32,517 bases of DNA from a virus. Under the pieces are notes generated by a model. The model had not been told where the DNA came from, made no database searches, and worked only from the letters and a program-made list of their open reading frames with translations. The stretch spans positions 1-32,517 of the IMG/VR virus record IMGVR_UViG_3300034374_008660; one strand, given 5' to 3'. A program made the translations under genes and the position numbers. Below are positions 1-7,609 of the stretch, piece after piece (position 1 is the stretch's first letter; the number at the start of each line of letters is the position of its first letter).

Positions 1-498
1 ACTCGTTACGTCAAAGCTAACATTTTGACCGACAGTCATAGTGATGTCGCCAGTCCCAGTTCTTCGCCTGATCCAAATAGAATAAGTGTAGGTCAATCCA
101 CTTGTACCAGATATTGTCCTGCGAATGCCGCCATCTGCAGGGGTGGTTCCATCATTTTTCCAGGTAGATGCAGTCGTTCCACCGGCTGGGTCGTCTACCC
201 CTGTTGCGCTGACTTTTGTCGCGGATGTGAGCGTATCCCATGCCGCGTTTGAAAAATCCTCACTATACGTCAACAAATTCGTCACCGCCGTCTTGATCAG
301 CCCATCGCTGCCAACATACGTCCCACTACTGGCGCGGGTGTGTGTAATCAGCTGTTGGCCGCTGATAACGTCGACCAGATCCTTGCGGTCGGCAAACTGC
401 TGATCAAGGCTCGGGCGTGTGCCAGCAATGTCCCATAGCTGGTTGCCAAAGCCGTTATATTGATTAATGGCTGTTTGTTTTGTTGCTAGCGTTCTCAT
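1..498 (-). CDS. Phage tail/adhesin-type structural protein, C-terminus off the window edge
   Basis: Read on the minus strand from an ATG at 498-496, the frame is open to the left edge, so only about 166 N-terminal residues are present. It begins MRTLATKQTAINQYNGFGNQ and contains phrases common in phage tail and head-fibre proteins: THTRASSGTYVGSDGLIKTA, then NLLTYSEDFSNAAW, which usually precedes a carbohydrate-binding or concanavalin-like beta-sandwich. The start overlaps the stop of the upstream gene by one base (TGATG), implying translational coupling with 498-950. Base composition is clearly richer in GC than most of the window, as in other accessory stretches here. The assignment to a surface-exposed tail or adhesin protein is inferred from family phrases. 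It is in an open frame too long to be chance, but the exact role is unknown. Confidence 0.75.
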   Translation of the reverse strand, partial: MRTLATKQTAINQYNGFGNQLWDIAGTRPSLDQQFADRKDLVDVISGQQLITHTRASSGTYVGSDGLIKTAVTNLLTYSEDFSNAAWDTLTSATKVSATGVDDPAGGTTASTWKNDGTTPADGGIRRTISGTSGLTYTYSIWIRRRTGTGDITMTVGQNVSFDVTS

Positions 499-950
499 CA
501 GCCAAGTTCAGAAACGTAAAGAACTCCACTAGAACCAGAGGCACAAATTACAGCAATATTGGGACTGCCAGAAGGTACGCCAATATCTAGACGTTCTCCA
601 TTTGCAATAAAGTGACCACTTAATGTTGCGGTTTGTGATCCAGAACCTACGCTATAAAATGTATTAGTTCCAGCAGCTCGCATACTGATGCGATTAACTC
701 CTGATGTAAGTGCCGTATTTGTATTGCCTGTGCTTACTGTAATTACTCGTGGAGTAACAGGAATTCCAAGGGGTTCAGTTTCTAGTCGACCTCCTGTAAC
801 TGTAGTTCCGCTAATAGAAATATTTCCTGAATCAACAACAATATTTCCAGACGCAATTGTTGTTACACCTGTAACACTAAGTGAATCACCACTTACCGTA
901 GAAACCTTGTAATGGTCATATAAAATTGTTCCTTCCCATACGTTGGGCAT
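498..950 (-). CDS. Small beta-rich virion/tail protein
   Basis: A 150-residue protein starting MPNVWEGTILYDHYKVSTVS. It is rich in Ser, Thr, Gly and Val in alternating patterns such as DSGNISISGTTVTGG, typical of beta-helical or beta-sandwich tail and fibre proteins. No signal peptide, membrane segment or catalytic motif is seen. It is first in a minus-strand pair with the partial tail gene downstream (stop and start overlap by one base) and diverges from the plus-strand virion gene at 1034. A structural role, possibly a fibre-tip or decoration protein, is inferred from composition and context only; I do not recognise a named family. Confidence 0.7.
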   Translation of the reverse strand: MPNVWEGTILYDHYKVSTVSGDSLSVTGVTTIASGNIVVDSGNISISGTTVTGGRLETEPLGIPVTPRVITVSTGNTNTALTSGVNRISMRAAGTNTFYSVGSGSQTATLSGHFIANGERLDIGVPSGSPNIAVICASGSSGVLYVSELG

Positions 951-1033
951 TGTTTTGCACTGCTCTGTTTTTATTATTTTAACATCTGTTGAATCTTTTA
1001 TGCTGATAAAATAAACATAAAAGAAATGCGATC

Positions 1034-2362
1034 ATGTACATTCGTTACGTCAATGATTTGGGTAACGGGCATTCTGGTTATGCCACGATTGCATCAGGTA
1101 TTCCTATCCAAACAACAGGTACTGACTCTATCGCAGTAACATCATCTGATGTAAATGGAATTGGTGTTCGTCCTGCAACAGTAGCAGGTGATGCATTTGG
1201 AAGGCTCAGGGTATCAAACCCATATACATTATTTGACTCATCTCAACGCTATCATGATAACGGATTGTGGGCTACATCAACTGGTGTAAGCGGAGCCGCA
1301 ACCTTTAATGCAGACCAAGGTCTAGTTGACATGACTCTTGGTACTACATCAGGTGATTTTGTATTACGTGAAACTTATAAAGTGTTTCCGTACCAGCCTG
1401 GTAAATCACTTCTGACAATGAATACATTTGTCATGGAGTCTGGTCAAGAAAACCAACGGCAACGTGTTGGTTACTTCTCTTCAAGCAACGGTATCTTTAT
1501 TGAGCAAAGCGGAGTAGCGTCACCTGCAATCGTAAAGCGTTCATCAGTATCTGGTTCTGTTGTTGATACCAGAATTGAGCAAGGAGATTGGAGTATAGAT
1601 ACGCTCCAAGGCTCTGGGGAATCTGGATATACTTTAGATCTAACCAAAGCTCAAATCTTCTGGGCAGACCTTGAATGGTTGGGTGTTGGTACTGTTAGGG
1701 CTGGCTTTGTTATTGATGGTGAATTTGTACATTGTCATTCATTTCATCATGCAAATAAAATTGAAAGTACTTATATAACAACGGCATCACTGCCATGTCG
1801 TTATGAAATTGAAAACTTAGATACTGTTAGTGCCAGCGGTACATTAAAGCAAATTTGTTCAACAGTATTGTCAGAAGGTGGTTATCAACTTATAGGTGAG
1901 CCACACTCAGTGGCGACACCTATTACATCTCCTTATACTTTATCAAGCAGTGGTGTTAACTATCCCGTTGCATCCATTAGATTAAAGTCAAGTGATTCAG
2001 ATGCAATTGTAATCCCAGTAGGAATTAATGTACTTGCTATTACCAATAACACAAAATACAGGTGGTCAGTTGTTAAAAATGGAACAACTTCTGGAGGTAC
2101 TTGGTCTGATTTAGGTTCAACTTCATCAGTTCAATACAACCTCAGTGGCACATCCTTTAGTGGTGGTAACGTATTAGCTCAAGGCTATGTTGTCGGTTCT
2201 AATCAGGGGTCTACTGCTACTGCTGTAGATCGTACAAACTTGTTTAAATTTCAACTTGAACGTGAGCCTTTTACGCCAACACCTTATGAGTTAACTGTTG
2301 TTGTTAGCGCTGACTCTGACAGTTCTGACTTTGTAGCAGCAATTGATTGGGAAGAAGTTTGA
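1034..2362 (+). CDS. Cyanophage-type virion structural protein
   Basis: A 442-residue protein starting MYIRYVNDLGNGHSGYATIA. The N-terminal third carries a phrase often seen in cyanophage structural proteins (GDAFGRLRVSNPYTLFDSSQ, about residues 53-72). The remainder is a series of beta-strand-like segments, including RRVGYFSSSNGIFIEQSG-type and WADLEWLGVGTVRAGFVIDG segments that suggest a beta-sandwich of lectin or fibre type. There is no membrane segment or catalytic motif. It opens a plus-strand run with the Dps-like gene 27 bases downstream. The start is the ATG at 1034; an ATG at 1026 is in another frame. There is no strong Shine-Dalgarno sequence, which is common in cyanophages. Surface or fibre function is inferred. 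Confidence 0.75.
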   Translation: MYIRYVNDLGNGHSGYATIASGIPIQTTGTDSIAVTSSDVNGIGVRPATVAGDAFGRLRVSNPYTLFDSSQRYHDNGLWATSTGVSGAATFNADQGLVDMTLGTTSGDFVLRETYKVFPYQPGKSLLTMNTFVMESGQENQRQRVGYFSSSNGIFIEQSGVASPAIVKRSSVSGSVVDTRIEQGDWSIDTLQGSGESGYTLDLTKAQIFWADLEWLGVGTVRAGFVIDGEFVHCHSFHHANKIESTYITTASLPCRYEIENLDTVSASGTLKQICSTVLSEGGYQLIGEPHSVATPITSPYTLSSSGVNYPVASIRLKSSDSDAIVIPVGINVLAITNNTKYRWSVVKNGTTSGGTWSDLGSTSSVQYNLSGTSFSGGNVLAQGYVVGSNQGSTATAVDRTNLFKFQLEREPFTPTPYELTVVVSADSDSSDFVAAIDWEEV

Positions 2363-2389
2363 TAAAATAACAATATCAACAAAATAACT

Positions 2390-2935
2390 ATGTATACTCC
2401 TGCACCAGGTATGCAACTCGCTGATGTTGCCTTGAAGCAACCTGAGGAAGCTGCAAGTAAACCCAAAGCATCATTAAAACAAAAGCCTAAAACAAATCTT
2501 GATCAATTCATTCGTGAATTAACTGGTCTTGCTTCGTATATGAATGAGCTTAGGCTCCAGGCTCACTTAATTCATTTCAATTACGAGGCAGGTAATTTTC
2601 TTGGGGTGCATAAATTTCTTAAGAAACAATATCTTGCCCATGAAGAACACTTTGATCGCATCGGTGAACTAATCCGTTCTATGGATTATTTTTTACCTAT
2701 GTGTTCAGAAGGACTGCGTGAAGCATGTCCTTCGTTTAAACATGTGAAGAAGTACCAGGCAAAAGATATGTTGCTTACGTATCTAAGTAACCTGGAAGAT
2801 CTTGGTATGGCAACTAAAAAAACTGAGGCTGCTGCTGCCAAAATCAAAGCTATTGACGTTCAGAACTATCTCAGTGAGTTGTGTGAACACGCATTTAAAT
2901 CCGCTTGGATGGTAAAGGCATCTTTAAGAGGCTGA
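2390..2935 (+). CDS. dps-like: Dps-like ferritin-family protein (miniferritin)
   Basis: A 181-residue four-helix protein. Residues 37-178 fit the Dps fold: HFNYEAGNFLGVH (62-74) places His62 and His74 exactly 12 residues apart, as in the Dps ferroxidase site. Asp89 and Glu93 follow at +15 and +19 from the second His, matching the D58/E62 pair of Listeria Dps. The C-terminal helix ends KSAWMVKASL, close to the family's usual KTAWMLRA ending. The ligand normally at +4 from the second His (Asp) is Lys78, so metal binding may be altered. The first 35 residues are Lys- and Pro-rich (KPKASLKQKPK), like the DNA-binding tails of some Dps proteins. Dps normally assembles as a 12-mer that oxidises and stores iron and coats DNA. 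Here it lies between a virion gene and two small genes, so it could protect phage or host DNA or be packaged. Family assignment is fairly firm; role is inference. Confidence 0.8.
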   Translation: MYTPAPGMQLADVALKQPEEAASKPKASLKQKPKTNLDQFIRELTGLASYMNELRLQAHLIHFNYEAGNFLGVHKFLKKQYLAHEEHFDRIGELIRSMDYFLPMCSEGLREACPSFKHVKKYQAKDMLLTYLSNLEDLGMATKKTEAAAAKIKAIDVQNYLSELCEHAFKSAWMVKASLRG

Positions 2936-2938
2936 GCG

Positions 2939-3148
2939 ATGAGCAACGAATCCAAACTCCTGACACTGCTCGCCGAGCAGATTGAGCACTGCAAAGCGCA
3001 GGATTTCACTGACGCTGAAATAGCTCAGGCTGTAATTGATAGCACTGCTGATTGGTTTGAAGACACTCTGAGCCTAATCGGCATGTCGCCTGTTGTTATC
3101 CCAACGCTTATGCGTTGGCAAGCACATCAACATGAGCACCTCCAATGA
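2939..3148 (+). CDS. Small hypothetical protein
   Basis: A 69-residue, mostly helical acidic protein starting MSNESKLLTLLAEQIEHCKA. It starts three bases after the Dps-like stop, with AGAGG shortly upstream as a possible ribosome binding site, and its stop overlaps the next start (ATGA). It has no recognisable domain, membrane segment or metal motif beyond a His-rich end (HQHEH). Base composition is markedly richer in GC than the upstream gene, suggesting a different origin for this pair. Function unknown. Confidence 0.7.
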   Translation: MSNESKLLTLLAEQIEHCKAQDFTDAEIAQAVIDSTADWFEDTLSLIGMSPVVIPTLMRWQAHQHEHLQ

Positions 3149-3456
3149 AAGAATCACAACGCACAAGTCGCTTTGTCGAGCTGCGCGACCACGACCACCT
3201 AGCCGAGATTGACTCCTTCCTGGAAGTCACCGAATGGCACAATGGCGAGGGGTTTGACTTGCATCTCAGTCGCGGTGAGCAGTCGATCAACCTGAGCTGG
3301 GGCGAGTGGTCGGCATTGCTCGTTGCGCTCGGTGACTGGATTGACCAGCGTCAGCCTGAATCAACGTGCCCGCACATCATCTCCACCAACGAAGGCACGA
3401 GCTACTGCAAACTGGCGGAATCGACCGCTGAATTGCTCGCAAAGCTGCGCAGCTAA
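3145..3456 (+). CDS. Small hypothetical protein, GC-rich
   Basis: A 103-residue protein starting MKESQRTSRFVELRDHDHLA, overlapping the previous stop by four bases (ATGA). Its middle segment FDLHLSRGEQSINLSWGEWS looks like a small alpha/beta fold and two Cys residues lie near the C-terminus. Codon use and GC content match the upstream gene and differ from the AT-richer phage core. It is the last gene before a row of hairpins and an intrinsic terminator, so the plus-strand unit from 1034 likely ends here. Function unknown. Confidence 0.7.
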   Translation: MKESQRTSRFVELRDHDHLAEIDSFLEVTEWHNGEGFDLHLSRGEQSINLSWGEWSALLVALGDWIDQRQPESTCPHIISTNEGTSYCKLAESTAELLAKLRS

Positions 3457-3493
3457 AGCTAAACTGAACAAGCCATTTGTATCGGTCAAGCAT

Positions 3494-3588
3494 CCCAGTC
3501 GGCAGCTGGGTTACCAAGTCGGGTAAGGCGCGTGAGCCTCCGACACTTCTGCTATCACTAGGCCAGGGTGTAAGCCCTGGTTTTTTTT
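3494..3588 (+). other. Row of three hairpins ending in a terminator: structured 3' UTR or small RNA
   Basis: Between 3457 and 3588 are three consecutive hairpins. The first is CCCAG (3494-3498) with CTGGG (3506-3510). The second is compound: GTCGG (3518-3522) with CCGAC (3540-3544), enclosing AGGC (3526-3529) with GCCT (3536-3539) and a three-base bulge. The third is the terminator at 3563-3588. There is no tRNA T-loop or acceptor stem. It could be a small RNA, a stable 3' end left after mRNA processing, or simply a GC-rich relic. The structure is visible; the RNA-gene interpretation is a guess. Confidence 0.35.
3563..3588 (+). terminator. Rho-independent terminator of the Dps-containing unit
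   Basis: A perfect six-pair stem CCAGGG/CCCTGG with loop TGTAAG is followed immediately by eight T residues. It ends the plus-strand run of genes from 1034 to 3456 and faces the opposing terminator at 3625-3649. Confidence 0.85.
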
Positions 3589-3624
3589 GTTCACGCAAAG
3601 GGAACATCTTGTTTGATTATATAC

Positions 3625-3649
3625 AAAAAATCCCGGTAGTTAACCGGGA
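3625..3649 (-). terminator. Rho-independent terminator of the glycan cassette
   Basis: Read on the minus strand, CCCGG and CCGGG pair around a seven-base loop (TTAACTA), then A and six T residues (3630-3625). It lies about 70 bases beyond the stop of 3718-3984 and closes the minus-strand unit 3718-6514. Confidence 0.8.
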
Positions 3650-3717
3650 AATGTATCCGTAACCACTCCAGAGACTCTTTGTTCAAGGAAGGGATTTGGA
3701 CTATTATCCCTAGAGCT

Positions 3718-3984
3718 TTATTGCTCTGGTGTCAGCATATCATGACATTGGGAATTGCCGTCAAACTTGATGTGATCCAACAAGCTACCTGTAGGTTTAA
3801 ATTTGTTGGCTGCAAACTTTTCTACGGTCTGCTCCAGGGCTTCAATCGTTTCAAGCCGTGAGACGCAATCAACCAATGCACTGAGGGTAACCGGGTGCTC
3901 AATACGGGAACCAAACGCTACAGCCTCACGAAGATGTGCTGCAGCAGCATTAATTGATTCCTTGACGGAACTACTAAGGGCCAT
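3718..3984 (-). CDS. Small hypothetical protein ending the glycan cassette
   Basis: An 88-residue, largely helical protein starting MALSSSVKESINAAAAHLRE, with heptad-like spacing in LSALVDCVSRLETIEALEQTVEKF-type segments (about residues 33-58) suggesting a short coiled coil. It is the last minus-strand gene after two methyltransferases and a glycosyltransferase, 37 bases beyond the preceding stop, and is followed by a terminator. No catalytic motif is seen and I cannot name a family. Position suggests co-expression with the sugar genes but does not prove a shared role. Confidence 0.7.
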   Translation of the reverse strand: MALSSSVKESINAAAAHLREAVAFGSRIEHPVTLSALVDCVSRLETIEALEQTVEKFAANKFKPTGSLLDHIKFDGNSQCHDMLTPEQ

Positions 3985-4021
3985 GGATAGTTTTAAAACT
4001 ACAACTAATCTAATCTAAATA

Positions 4022-4642
4022 TTACAGTTTAACAACAAAAATAAAGTCGTCATACCGACCCTTTGTAGTACGGACATCATACAACTGAACATTCTTTTGC
4101 ATATCTTTATCTAAAGCATTTGTTAATACTTTGGCATCTTCGTCTGGGTTCTGAATATCTTCAATTGCCAGCACACCACCTGGATTAAGTAAAGGCAGAT
4201 ACTGTTTAACGGTAAACAATTGGCTTGTTAATGTGTGAGGACCATCGTCAATAATGACATCAAACCCACCCCATTCAACTTTTAAATCTTCAACAAACTT
4301 AGTGTCATACGCATTACCTTCATAGAATGAGTAATCGTTTTCATTTTGATCCATGCACTGCCAAATCCATGGATTTACAATATCAACAAGATCAACAAGG
4401 CATAAAGAAAACTTCGGCAAATAACTTTGCCACAACAGTGATGACCCTCCATGTTGCACGCCAATCTCAAGTAGCTGACCTTGCTTGTCAACAAATGAAG
4501 AAAGGATTTCCTCATAGATCCCTGTGTAGTTGTGAATTGTATTCTTGTCGGTGCCACCAGGCTTACCGAAGCCATTGATGTTGTATTCATCAATGATATC
4601 TACCAGGGTATCAGACGGTTGCATCCACTTGGGTTTAGTCAT
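4022..4642 (-). CDS. Class I AdoMet-dependent O-methyltransferase (macrocin/CmcI-like)
   Basis: A 206-residue Rossmann methyltransferase. Motif I is LLEIGVQHGGSS (about 57-68). The acidic strand VDLVDI follows (83-88). DVIIDDGPHTLTSQ (128-141) is the metal-binding type loop of macrocin and mycinamicin sugar O-methyltransferases, and GGVLAIEDIQ (155-164) ends the core. By family it would transfer a methyl group from AdoMet to a sugar hydroxyl. Its ATG overlaps the stop of the upstream methyltransferase by one base (TAATG), so the two are probably translated together. Partner genes (GT2 glycosyltransferase and C-methyltransferase) point to a methylated sugar. The acceptor is unknown. Confidence 0.75.
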   Translation of the reverse strand: MTKPKWMQPSDTLVDIIDEYNINGFGKPGGTDKNTIHNYTGIYEEILSSFVDKQGQLLEIGVQHGGSSLLWQSYLPKFSLCLVDLVDIVNPWIWQCMDQNENDYSFYEGNAYDTKFVEDLKVEWGGFDVIIDDGPHTLTSQLFTVKQYLPLLNPGGVLAIEDIQNPDEDAKVLTNALDKDMQKNVQLYDVRTTKGRYDDFIFVVKL

Positions 4643-5877
4643 TAGTTGATCTCCTTGACTTCGATGGTGGGAAGCATAGTAATGATACGACCACGATAGC
4701 GTGGACGCAGAGAAGATTCAATAAAATCTTTAAAATTATGTGCCAGGACAATCAAGTTGTCTGGTTGATCTCGATACAAATATTCACGATCTTTGATTGG
4801 AAACCCTGTGCCACCAATAAACTTGCTTTGTTTTGATGGCGTATCATCAACGACATACGCACCAGGGACATTGAGGTAATTGAGACCTAAAGCGTTGAGA
4901 TATACTGTGCCTTTAGCTGCTGCACCAAAGAATGCAGTACGTCCTTGCAATTGCTGGATCCAATCAAGATCATTGACAATTTTTTCTTTTACTTCAAAAT
5001 CAAAGATGTCGTAATTAAAGTCGAACTCAGCATTTACAAAACCATCTGCTGCACCATCTGGTGCCGACGCTTCTTTATTGGTCATCCATAGGAGCATGCT
5101 TCCGCCATGGATGTCAGTCTCTTTGGCATAAATAATTTTTAAACCGTACTGTTTAAAGAGCTTTATCAGGGGAGTAACAAGCCAGTAATAGTAATGCTCG
5201 TGGTAAAACTGATCAAACTGTAATGTCTTTAATGTATTCAATGTATATGGAAACTCCAGGATCCAAACACCGTCAAGGTGTTTTTGAATACCACGCAAAA
5301 ATTTGTGGATGTTTTTGGTATGCTGGAAGACATTTGTTGATGTAATAATATTTGCTTTAGGCAGATCTATCTCGTCTGAAAAGAAACCATGGACAAACTC
5401 AATTCCTTTTGCTTCGTTGGTTTCTTTGAATGACTCACTGGCATCAACGTTAATGCAACGCAACTGTTTTTTACCTGCACATTCTTGAAATGTTTCGAGC
5501 AAGGTGCCATCATTGCCACCAATATCAATAACTACATCATGCCGTAAGTGTGTTAATGAATTATAAAGTTTTTTGCAGTGATCCTTATAGGGTTTGCTGA
5601 CGCCTGAATTATAAACATAATCTTTATATAGCAATCGTGGGTTTACTGCCGTATCTAAGTGAATGCATTTATCGTCATCAATAGTTGCACGCAGCGAATA
5701 CCGTTTAGCAAGAAGAGATTCTTCCCTGGAATTGTGCAGTTGGTTTGCCAGGGGTTGGTATCCTAAATCCAAAAACACACTATCATCACATCCATCGCAA
5801 TTGCTCTGTTCGGACTGGGTCGAACTGCCAGTATTGGATTGGATGGTTTTTATGAAAAGGTGTTCGATAAACTTCAT
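4642..5877 (-). CDS. Sugar C-methyltransferase-type protein with partial N-terminal zinc motif
   Basis: A 411-residue protein with the three-part layout of NDP-hexose 3-C-methyltransferases. First is an N-terminal zinc-binding region (CDGC at 27-30, then FLDLGYQPLANQL). Second is a Rossmann methyltransferase (VVIDIGGNDGTLL, 115-127; YHEHYYYW near 224-231). Third is a C-terminal domain with FFGAAAKGTVYLNALGL and VVDDTPSKQSKFIGG. Family members usually have a second Cys pair; here only C71 with His73 is visible, so the zinc site may be incomplete. The N-terminus overlaps the preceding glycosyltransferase by 92 bases in another frame. No later ATG precedes CDGC, so the ATG at 5877 is kept. The likely role is methylating a nucleotide sugar used by the adjacent glycosyltransferase. 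Confidence 0.8.
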   Translation of the reverse strand: MKFIEHLFIKTIQSNTGSSTQSEQSNCDGCDDSVFLDLGYQPLANQLHNSREESLLAKRYSLRATIDDDKCIHLDTAVNPRLLYKDYVYNSGVSKPYKDHCKKLYNSLTHLRHDVVIDIGGNDGTLLETFQECAGKKQLRCINVDASESFKETNEAKGIEFVHGFFSDEIDLPKANIITSTNVFQHTKNIHKFLRGIQKHLDGVWILEFPYTLNTLKTLQFDQFYHEHYYYWLVTPLIKLFKQYGLKIIYAKETDIHGGSMLLWMTNKEASAPDGAADGFVNAEFDFNYDIFDFEVKEKIVNDLDWIQQLQGRTAFFGAAAKGTVYLNALGLNYLNVPGAYVVDDTPSKQSKFIGGTGFPIKDREYLYRDQPDNLIVLAHNFKDFIESSLRPRYRGRIITMLPTIEVKEIN

Positions 5878-6514
5878 TGCCAGGTAAACCGCCCCACTTC
5901 TTCGTATAGTAGTCCAAATTTGCTGCGAATGTATACTGATTTTTTTGTTTAAAAGTTTCGCAACTATTAAGAGTGCTGCTGCGGATGTGACAATTATTTA
6001 ACGGAAAAGATGTCATTGACACACCAGCAAGCTTCTGACGGTAGCGGTAGTCATTGTCTTCAAAATAACCTGGGTAGAAATTTTCATCAAGAAGACCAAC
6101 CTCTTGAATTAACTTTGGGGTTAAAACGATTCCACACATTTCATCATCGCCTTGTCCCAGGGTCATGCCATTGGGGTGGCTATCAATAGCAATGGACAGA
6201 CGCTCAAGTTCACCACGGGCTAGGTACCAGTCAAATCCAGTAAATAACCAATAGTTGAAACTGGTGTTTTGTTTGATTACTAGGTTAACTGCACCAGGGT
6301 AGCCGGTGTTCTGATTAGTTGTTAGTACTTTTATGTCATCAATGTATTTAGATTTTTTATCAAAGATTTTTTCTAGGGTTTTTTTAACTGTTTGATCTTG
6401 GCCGCAAGAGTTGTCAATAATGAAGTATGTGCCAACGGGATAGTCAATTGACTTGAAATGCTGGTAAAGTTTACTGCCATCGCGCAGTACAGCAGTACAG
6501 ATGTTCTCAATCAT
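5786..6514 (-). CDS. Family 2 glycosyltransferase (rhamnosyltransferase-like)
   Basis: A 242-residue GT-A fold protein and the first gene of the minus-strand sugar cassette. FIIDNS (31-36) is the nucleotide-binding strand. NTGYPGAVNLVIK (69-81) is the conserved asparagine-glycine segment. DENFYPGYFEDNDYRYR (143-159) contains the Glu-Asp pair expected at the catalytic base. The ending YYTKKWGGLPGNEVY is typical of the family. It would transfer a sugar from an NDP-sugar to a glycan. It lies just downstream of a divergent promoter region, and its last 92 bases double as the start of the methyltransferase gene. The glycan target, virion or host surface, cannot be told. Confidence 0.8.
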   Translation of the reverse strand: MIENICTAVLRDGSKLYQHFKSIDYPVGTYFIIDNSCGQDQTVKKTLEKIFDKKSKYIDDIKVLTTNQNTGYPGAVNLVIKQNTSFNYWLFTGFDWYLARGELERLSIAIDSHPNGMTLGQGDDEMCGIVLTPKLIQEVGLLDENFYPGYFEDNDYRYRQKLAGVSMTSFPLNNCHIRSSTLNSCETFKQKNQYTFAANLDYYTKKWGGLPGNEVYRTPFHKNHPIQYWQFDPVRTEQLRWM

Positions 6515-6563
6515 GGTGTTGTCAGCTGTATAAGTGACACATCAATTGCTGCCACACACAGAA

Positions 6564-6591
6564 AGCATACCAAAAATAAACCAATAATCAA
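6564..6591 (-). promoter_or_regulatory. Candidate sigma-70-type promoter for the glycan cassette
   Basis: On the minus strand TTGATT (6591-6586) is followed after 16 bases by TATGCT (6569-6564), about 50 bases before the GT2 start at 6514. It is a moderate match to -35/-10 consensus, in an AT-rich divergent intergenic region. Confidence 0.4.
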
Positions 6592-6612
6592 ATCTACCTT
6601 TATTTAAGTTTT

Positions 6613-6620
6613 GATATAGA
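6613..6620 (+). promoter_or_regulatory. Candidate extended -10 promoter for the replication block
   Basis: TG-A-TATAGA (TG at 6612-6613, -10 hexamer 6615-6620) lies 25 bases before the nuclease start and has no clear -35 partner. It fits the extended -10 pattern and the divergent gene arrangement, but is weak evidence alone. Confidence 0.3.
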
Positions 6621-6645
6621 ATAAAACTAATATACGCAACTTCTA

Positions 6646-7494
6646 ATGGTTGTCGCCAAAGACTCTGAAACAGTCCTAGATATTTACCAGCGCGATCCAG
6701 AGCTATTCAATCAACTCAACCAGAAGCCTGCACGGATCACACTCAACGGTAAAAGACACTATAATACTCCGTTTTATACTGGTCCAGCAGCTAGTGTTAC
6801 CACCATAATTTCTGATACTGCATCTGAAGTCAATAAGAAAAAGCTTGAGATGTGGTCCAAAAATAACCCAGGAGTTAAAGAGCAAGCTGCTGAAAGGGGT
6901 ACTGCAATCCATAGTTGTATGGAGCATTACCTAAAGAAAGAAGATTTTGAGGTGCCAGAAGACTATATGGACTTCTGGGATGGTATGCCTAAAATCTTGG
7001 ATCAGTTCCAGGAGGTGATCTGGGCTGAAACTCCTCTACTCGACAAATATCAATTTGCTTTATCAGCGGATGGTGTGGGTAGGGTTTGGGGTCGTGATAA
7101 TGAAGATAGGCCATGGGTTGGTAGTCCTGACATCATTGGTATTGCAAATAACAAACTTACACTTGCTGACTTGAAGACCAGTGTCAAACCTTATAGCAGG
7201 TGGTGGCCCAAGAATTTGGAGAAAGGTAGTACGCAATGGCGAGATCTCCTTTCAGGTAATATGAAGTTTAAAAAGGCTTGTCTCCAGATGGGAGCTTACG
7301 ACTTGGGTATCCAACAAACATTGGGTATGAAGGTGCAACAAGCTGCTGTAATTGTTTCGACTCCAACAAAAACACAACTATTTAAGGTATCGCGTCGTGC
7401 ATTGGACGCATATAATGAGAAGTGGTTGAAAGTAGTAAAGCAGTACTACGAACAGATCAACAACTGTGCAGTGTATGACCCTGACTTGGTGTAA
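6646..7494 (+). CDS. PD-(D/E)XK (RecB/Cas4-like) exonuclease
   Basis: A 282-residue nuclease. AAERGTAIHSCMEHYL (81-96) supplies the helix-borne G-x3-H motif. Glu128 and the pair SPDIIG (160-165) and LTLADLKTS (171-179) give the catalytic Asp162 and Asp175-x-Lys177 of the PD-(D/E)XK fold. Gln214 and Tyr218 in CLQMGAYDLG form the usual Q-x3-Y motif. Proteins of this type occur in many cyanophages and are thought to degrade host DNA or process phage DNA for recombination and replication. It starts the plus-strand run leading to the primase-helicase. Length and full motif set suggest an active enzyme. Confidence 0.85.
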   Translation: MVVAKDSETVLDIYQRDPELFNQLNQKPARITLNGKRHYNTPFYTGPAASVTTIISDTASEVNKKKLEMWSKNNPGVKEQAAERGTAIHSCMEHYLKKEDFEVPEDYMDFWDGMPKILDQFQEVIWAETPLLDKYQFALSADGVGRVWGRDNEDRPWVGSPDIIGIANNKLTLADLKTSVKPYSRWWPKNLEKGSTQWRDLLSGNMKFKKACLQMGAYDLGIQQTLGMKVQQAAVIVSTPTKTQLFKVSRRALDAYNEKWLKVVKQYYEQINNCAVYDPDLV

Positions 7495-7552
7495 AGATCA
7501 CAAGAAGAACCTGCAAAACTTGACTATTTAAAAAAACATTATGATCACAATT

Positions 7553-7561
7553 TGCTATAAT
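7553..7561 (+). promoter_or_regulatory. Extended -10 promoter upstream of 7610
   Basis: TG-C-TATAAT is a perfect extended -10 element. No -35 box at proper spacing is seen (TTGACT at 7520-7525 is 30 bases away). It would start a leader of about 40 bases for the 73-residue gene and could serve the downstream replication genes. Confidence 0.55.
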
Positions 7562-7609
7562 ATTATTAAAAGTAAAAATTTTTTGTTAAATTACTTTGGG
7601 GTATAAATC

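Noticed and set aside
3457-3560. A tRNA gene in the structured gap
   Set aside because: No TTCRA T-loop, no acceptor stem pairing and no CCA end.
7520-7561. TTGACT at 7520 as the -35 of the TATAAT at 7556
   Set aside because: The 30-base spacing is too long; the extended -10 TG is a better explanation.
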